NCBI RefSeq assembly: GCF_000688375.1
Contig: NZ_JIAF01000004.1
Span: forward strand, 1,736,001 to 1,800,000
DNA length: 64,000 nt
Source of the DNA: Prevotella sp. HUN102
GTDB taxonomy: Bacteria; Bacteroidota; Bacteroidia; Bacteroidales; Bacteroidaceae
Direction of reading: 5' to 3'
Shown here: positions 61,146-64,000 of the stretch, one piece after another
Layout: each line of letters starts with the position of its first letter
How positions within the stretch are numbered: position 1 is the stretch's first letter
Program-made: the position numbers and the translations under genes
The notes under the pieces: model-generated
The model's database searches: none
Seen by the model: only the letters and a program-made list of their open reading frames with translations
Told to the model about the DNA's origin: nothing

Positions 61146-61748
61146 ATGAAAAAGATTTTTGGTACTTTGGCAATTGCTGCATTGGCATTCGGAATGTATT
61201 CCTGCAACAACCAGCCACAAGCTAACGACACGAACGCTTCGTCCGGAAAGGGTGGGGCAGCAGCTTCTGCCAGTGGTCAGAAGATTGCATATATAGAATT
61301 TGATTCTATTTCCAGCCAATACACATTTGCGAAGGATGTTAAGAAGATTCTTGAAGAAAAGAGTAAGAACGCCGAAAAGACTATTGGTGCCAAGGAACAG
61401 GAATTTTCTCAAGCTTACAGCTCATTCCAACAGAAAGGGCAGAGCAATAAGTTTGCCAGTCAGGCAGAATTTGAGCAGGCACAGGCTCGACTCGCAAAGT
61501 TACAGCAGGACGGTCAGGCTCTGACAGCACGTCTGCAAGGCGAACTCCAGTCCGATACAGAGAAATATCTCAAAGCTGTCAGCGATAGCGTTGAGAACTA
61601 CATCAAGCGTTTCAATAAGGATAAGAAATATTCAATGATTCTTGTTAAGTCTGGCAGCAATATCCTCGGTGCTGACCCTGCACTCAATATTACCAATGAA
61701 ATTGTTAAGGGTTTGAATAAGGATTATAAGGGAATGAACAAGAAGTAG
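61146..61748 (+). CDS. OmpH/Skp-family lipoprotein
   Basis: 200 residues, periplasmic chaperone-like. Lipobox FGMYSC (Cys20) in place of the usual cleaved signal, then a Gly/Ala/Ser linker, a short strand KIAYIEFDSI, two long helices of the Skp coiled-coil arm (about 65-140, Gln/Lys/Ala-rich) and the closing strand YSMILVKSGSNILGA. The original terminator (62863) is now 1.1 kb away because an IS element sits right behind the stop codon. Confidence 0.88.
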   Translation: MKKIFGTLAIAALAFGMYSCNNQPQANDTNASSGKGGAAASASGQKIAYIEFDSISSQYTFAKDVKKILEEKSKNAEKTIGAKEQEFSQAYSSFQQKGQSNKFASQAEFEQAQARLAKLQQDGQALTARLQGELQSDTEKYLKAVSDSVENYIKRFNKDKKYSMILVKSGSNILGADPALNITNEIVKGLNKDYKGMNKK

Positions 61749-61756
61749 TTTATTTC
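61749..61756 (+). repeat. Left target-site duplication TTTATTTC
   Basis: Exact 8-base copy of 62827-62834. Confidence 0.85.
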
Positions 61757-61807
61757 GGCGTAATGGACATTTGGTAGGCTGAAAAGCTCCAAATGTCCTT
61801 TATTTAC

Positions 61808-61815
61808 TACCTTTG
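61808..61815 (+). promoter_or_regulatory. -7 box TACCTTTG inside the IS
   Basis: 17 bases before the transposase ATG at 61832; could drive the element's gene. Confidence 0.65.
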
Positions 61816-61831
61816 TACCATTTGAAAACCT

Positions 61832-62747
61832 ATGAATAAAAACCATGTGTATTCTGTGGTAGCTCAAATGTTAAAAAGAAGGTCATCGTCGTGGTGTGCA
61901 AATGTATTCTTGTGGTGGTTGCAAGAAGCAATTTCAAGGTGGTCATCGCATAGACAGTATATCATTATGGCGAAGCTATCTGACAGAGAAACGAACTGTT
62001 AGAGAACTCTCGGTCCTGCATAAATGTTCAGAAAGGACAATACGCAGGAAACTAAAGTTGGTGGCAGGCAGCTTTACCCCTTCCTATCCTAAGGAAGCAA
62101 CAATCATAATGGACACGACCTATTTCTCCAGAACATTTGGTGTTATGCTGTTTCAGGATGCAACTTCTGGAAAAATCCTTTATCGCAGGTTTGTCAGGAA
62201 TGAAACCAACAAGGACTATCTCTCAGGACTTAAATATATACAAGCTGGTGGAACAAAGATAAAGGCAGTAGTCCGCGGTGGACACACTGGGCTTTTGCAG
62301 GCTATAACCTCCTGTCCTGTACAGACGTGTCAGTTTCATCAACTACAAATCATCAGAAGGCTTCTGACAAGTAAGCCTCATCTGCCTGCAAGTATAGAAT
62401 TGCTGGCATTGATAAGAAAGATGTTTACCGTCGGCAAGGAGCGGTTTTTAATAGAATTTGATAAATGGTGTGCCTTATGGGAAGATTTCTAGGATGAAAG
62501 AGCTACTTTGGCATCAGGCAAGACTACTTATACACACAGACGACTTAGAACTGCAAGAAGGTCTATAAGCACACACCTCAAGTGGCTCTTTACATATGAA
62601 GAATATCCAGAAACTAACATACCCAACACAACCAATATATTAGAGGGGTACAACTCACAACTTAAAAGAGCCTTACTGAGTCATAACGGATTAAACGAAA
62701 CCAACAAAAAGAAGTTTATTGATGGGGGCCTGAATATAACAAAGTAG
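61832..62747 (+). pseudogene. IS256-type transposase, Zn-binding variant, multiply inactivated
   Basis: Full product would be about 300 residues. The zinc-ribbon N part is spread over three frames by two single-base losses (CVFCGSSNVKK, then GHRRGVQMYSCGGCKKQF). Central part IMDTTYFSRTFGVMLFQD carries the first catalytic Asp. VVRGGHTGLL stands where family members have V-x-D-G, so the second Asp is changed to Gly. A TAG at 62490-62492 follows WCALWEDF; the rest continues in frame to YEEYPETNIPNTTNILEGYN with the catalytic Glu. Movement would need a transposase in trans. Confidence 0.88.
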
Positions 62748-62826
62748 GCTGGGATGTGCCAGCCTACCATATTTGTCCATTACGAACATTTGGAGCTTTT
62801 TCAGCCTACCAAATGTCCATTACGCC

Positions 62827-62834
62827 TTTATTTC
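62827..62834 (+). repeat. Right target-site duplication TTTATTTC
   Basis: Exact 8-base copy of 61749-61756. Confidence 0.85.
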
Positions 62835-62862
62835 TTCTTTAGATATAGTTAAATAAAATAAT

Positions 62863-62893
62863 CTCCCCGAAATATTTCTATATTTTCGGGGAG
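62863..62893. terminator. Bidirectional terminator between ompH and the cupin gene
   Basis: 10-base perfect arms CTCCCCGAAA/TTTCGGGGAG, T-run on the right; the native ompH terminator before the IS inserted. Confidence 0.9.
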
Positions 62894-62950
62894 TTTTATT
62901 TATCTTTAAATCTCTGGCTATTGTAAGAGAAAGTAAACATTAAGGCTAAA

Positions 62951-63283
62951 TTAACCTAATGTAGGAACAACGGCAAAGTAGATTACATCGTGGTCTGTCT
63001 TGTTTTCAAACCAGTGCTGATGTCCGTTAGGGCAGTAATGCACTTGTCCCATCTTGATTATTTCTTCTGAACCATCATAGTGTACTGTAAGTTCGCCACT
63101 TACTACATACATTACTTCAAATGAACCAGCGTGTGGATGTTTGCCACTTTTTGGACCGGGGCGTAGGGTAGAGTACATAATTCTGGCTCTGTCGTCTACG
63201 TAGTTTCGAGTGTCAAGTCTGCCTTCGCCTCCTTTGAATCCTTCAATATGTTCTTCTGCTATTTTTTCAAAATCAATTTTCAT
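62951..63283 (-). CDS. Cupin-domain protein
   Basis: 110 residues, single conserved beta-barrel. Cupin motif 1 at RPGPKSGKHPHAGSFEVMYV (His, His, Glu ligands) and motif 2 at HYCPNGHQHWFENKT (His). Could bind a metal and a small ligand or act as an isomerase, dioxygenase or sensor. No partner gene. Monocistronic. Confidence 0.88.
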   Translation of the reverse strand: MKIDFEKIAEEHIEGFKGGEGRLDTRNYVDDRARIMYSTLRPGPKSGKHPHAGSFEVMYVVSGELTVHYDGSEEIIKMGQVHYCPNGHQHWFENKTDHDVIYFAVVPTLG

Positions 63284-63374
63284 AATCCTTTATTTTAGAG
63301 TTTAAGACAAAGGTAATAAAAAAGATGGATACTCAAAAGGGTATCCATCTTTATTTTATTTGAAAGAATGTTCT

Positions 63375-64000
63375 TTAGAACGTGTACTTCAAACCAAGCT
63401 GACCACGCCAACGGCTGAAGATATCGCTGTAATCGCGATTAGCATATCCACCTGTGAACTGATAAACACCTGCACCACGATAGGTTACTGGATTATAGTA
63501 AACACCGAAGCCGTCTCCGTGAGTATGTCCCCAATCCTTATTCAAGAGGTTACCAAGGTTAAGAATATCGAAAGTAAGCTCGATAGAGTTCAACTGACCT
63601 GCAACCTTGAAGCTGTATTTCTGGCCGAAGTGCAAATCGAAATGATGCTCAAAAGCGAGATTGTCAGCATAACGCTCATAAAATTCGCCTCTGTGTTCGC
63701 TCATATAAGAGTCGCCTGCAATCCATTCCTTCAATAATTGTCTTTGCATCTCTGGAGTTAAGGTCTTTCCGTGAGTATCACCGAATACTCTGTTTGTGAG
63801 TGCATTTACGTTATATGAAGTTTCTTCAAACTGCATCTTGTCTATCTGAGCGTCAGTTGGAATGTAGAAGAGGTCATTTCCGTTTGCTCCATCTTCATTA
63901 ACATCACCATAATAGTATAATGTATATGGAGAGCCACTTCGAGCAGAATAAATCAAACCGATAGTAGTCTGCCATTGTTTCTGTGTACCATACTGAAGGT
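63375..64000 (-). CDS. TonB-dependent receptor, C-terminal part (rest outside window)
   Basis: 208 codons visible, no start in the window. Barrel strands with SGSPYTLYYYGDVNEDGANG, HHFDLHFGQKYSFKVAG and the final strand RWRGQLGLKYTF with terminal aromatic residue. The FYIPTDAQIDKMQFEETSYN segment and the late NLGNLLNKDWG are typical of large Bacteroidetes TonB-dependent receptors with an N-terminal carboxypeptidase-regulatory domain. Ligand unknown. Confidence 0.85.
   Translation of the reverse strand, partial: LQYGTQKQWQTTIGLIYSARSGSPYTLYYYGDVNEDGANGNDLFYIPTDAQIDKMQFEETSYNVNALTNRVFGDTHGKTLTPEMQRQLLKEWIAGDSYMSEHRGEFYERYADNLAFEHHFDLHFGQKYSFKVAGQLNSIELTFDILNLGNLLNKDWGHTHGDGFGVYYNPVTYRGAGVYQFTGGYANRDYSDIFSRWRGQLGLKYTF

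Larger units (their letters stand above)
61757..62826 (+). mobile_element. IS256-type insertion sequence, 1070 bp, with 8-bp target duplication
   Basis: Terminal inverted repeats of about 40 bases begin GGCGTAATGGACATTTGG and contain an internal palindrome (GGACATTTGG...CCAAATGTCC). Flanked by TTTATTTC on both sides, so the insertion was clean and probably recent. Carries one transposase gene with several inactivating changes and its own -7 box (61808). Confidence 0.9.

Overview
The window looks like a chromosomal segment of a Bacteroidales bacterium, most likely Prevotellaceae. The evidence is: -7 promoter boxes of the TAnnTTTG type in front of most operons; a set of Bacteroidetes-restricted families (DUF4270, DUF4293, DUF4421, DUF4251, PCMD, DUF3408, the Bacteroidetes omega subunit, single-domain glycogen synthase, the PyrK/GltA fusion); lipoproteins with Bacteroidetes-type lipoboxes; and Rho with a long low-complexity insert. 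No rRNA, tRNA or CRISPR array was found. Both ends cut genes: clpC on the left and a TonB-dependent receptor on the right.

Layout. 1-8.2 kb: clpC, a DUF4270/glycogen synthase operon, panC-panD, outer-membrane and PCMD proteins, trmO. 8.2-13.4 kb: the sbcD-sbcC nuclease operon; a near-identical operator-like sequence sits at the sbcD promoter and at an orphan promoter just past sbcC. 13.5-28.6 kb: housekeeping genes on the minus strand (mnmE, uridine phosphorylase, PyrK/GltA fusion, serS, rplU-rpmA, rho, an ABC-F ATPase, engB), broken by one nonsense-interrupted orphan gene and one decayed IS110 element. 28.7-40 kb: an oxidoreductase-DUF4421-DUF1460 operon, dnaA, uvrB, bamD-rpoZ-DUF4293, a LEA-like lipoprotein and a DMT transporter. 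40.2-42.3 kb: a BtuB-like TonB-dependent receptor.

42.6-55.1 kb is an integrated mobilizable element of about 12.5 kb. It has two tandem tyrosine recombinases at the left end. Next comes a secreted-protease cargo (C11 clostripain-like lipoprotein, unknown lipoprotein, C10 streptopain-like proenzyme). The rest is two small excisionase-like HTH proteins, a VirE-like ATPase, a Toprim primase, a DUF3408 protein, a candidate oriT, MobC and a MOBP-type relaxase. It has no conjugation apparatus, so it would need a helper.

55.1-64 kb: xanthine salvage (xpt and permease), two small envelope proteins, pepD, a small membrane protein, an OmpH/Skp-like lipoprotein, a cupin and the truncated receptor. An IS256-type element with an intact 8-bp target duplication has inserted directly behind ompH. 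A second, older remnant of that IS type lies before pepD.

The most unusual signals are: the protease cassette, in which the C10 proenzyme has an arginine-rich linker beside an arginine-type C11 protease; the shared operator around sbcDC; a dispersed ~115-bp two-hairpin repeat present in three full copies and one partial copy; a structured left end of the IS110 element that may be a bridge RNA; and the near identity between an IS end and a convergent terminator at 5.3 kb. All comparisons were made by eye; no database search was run.
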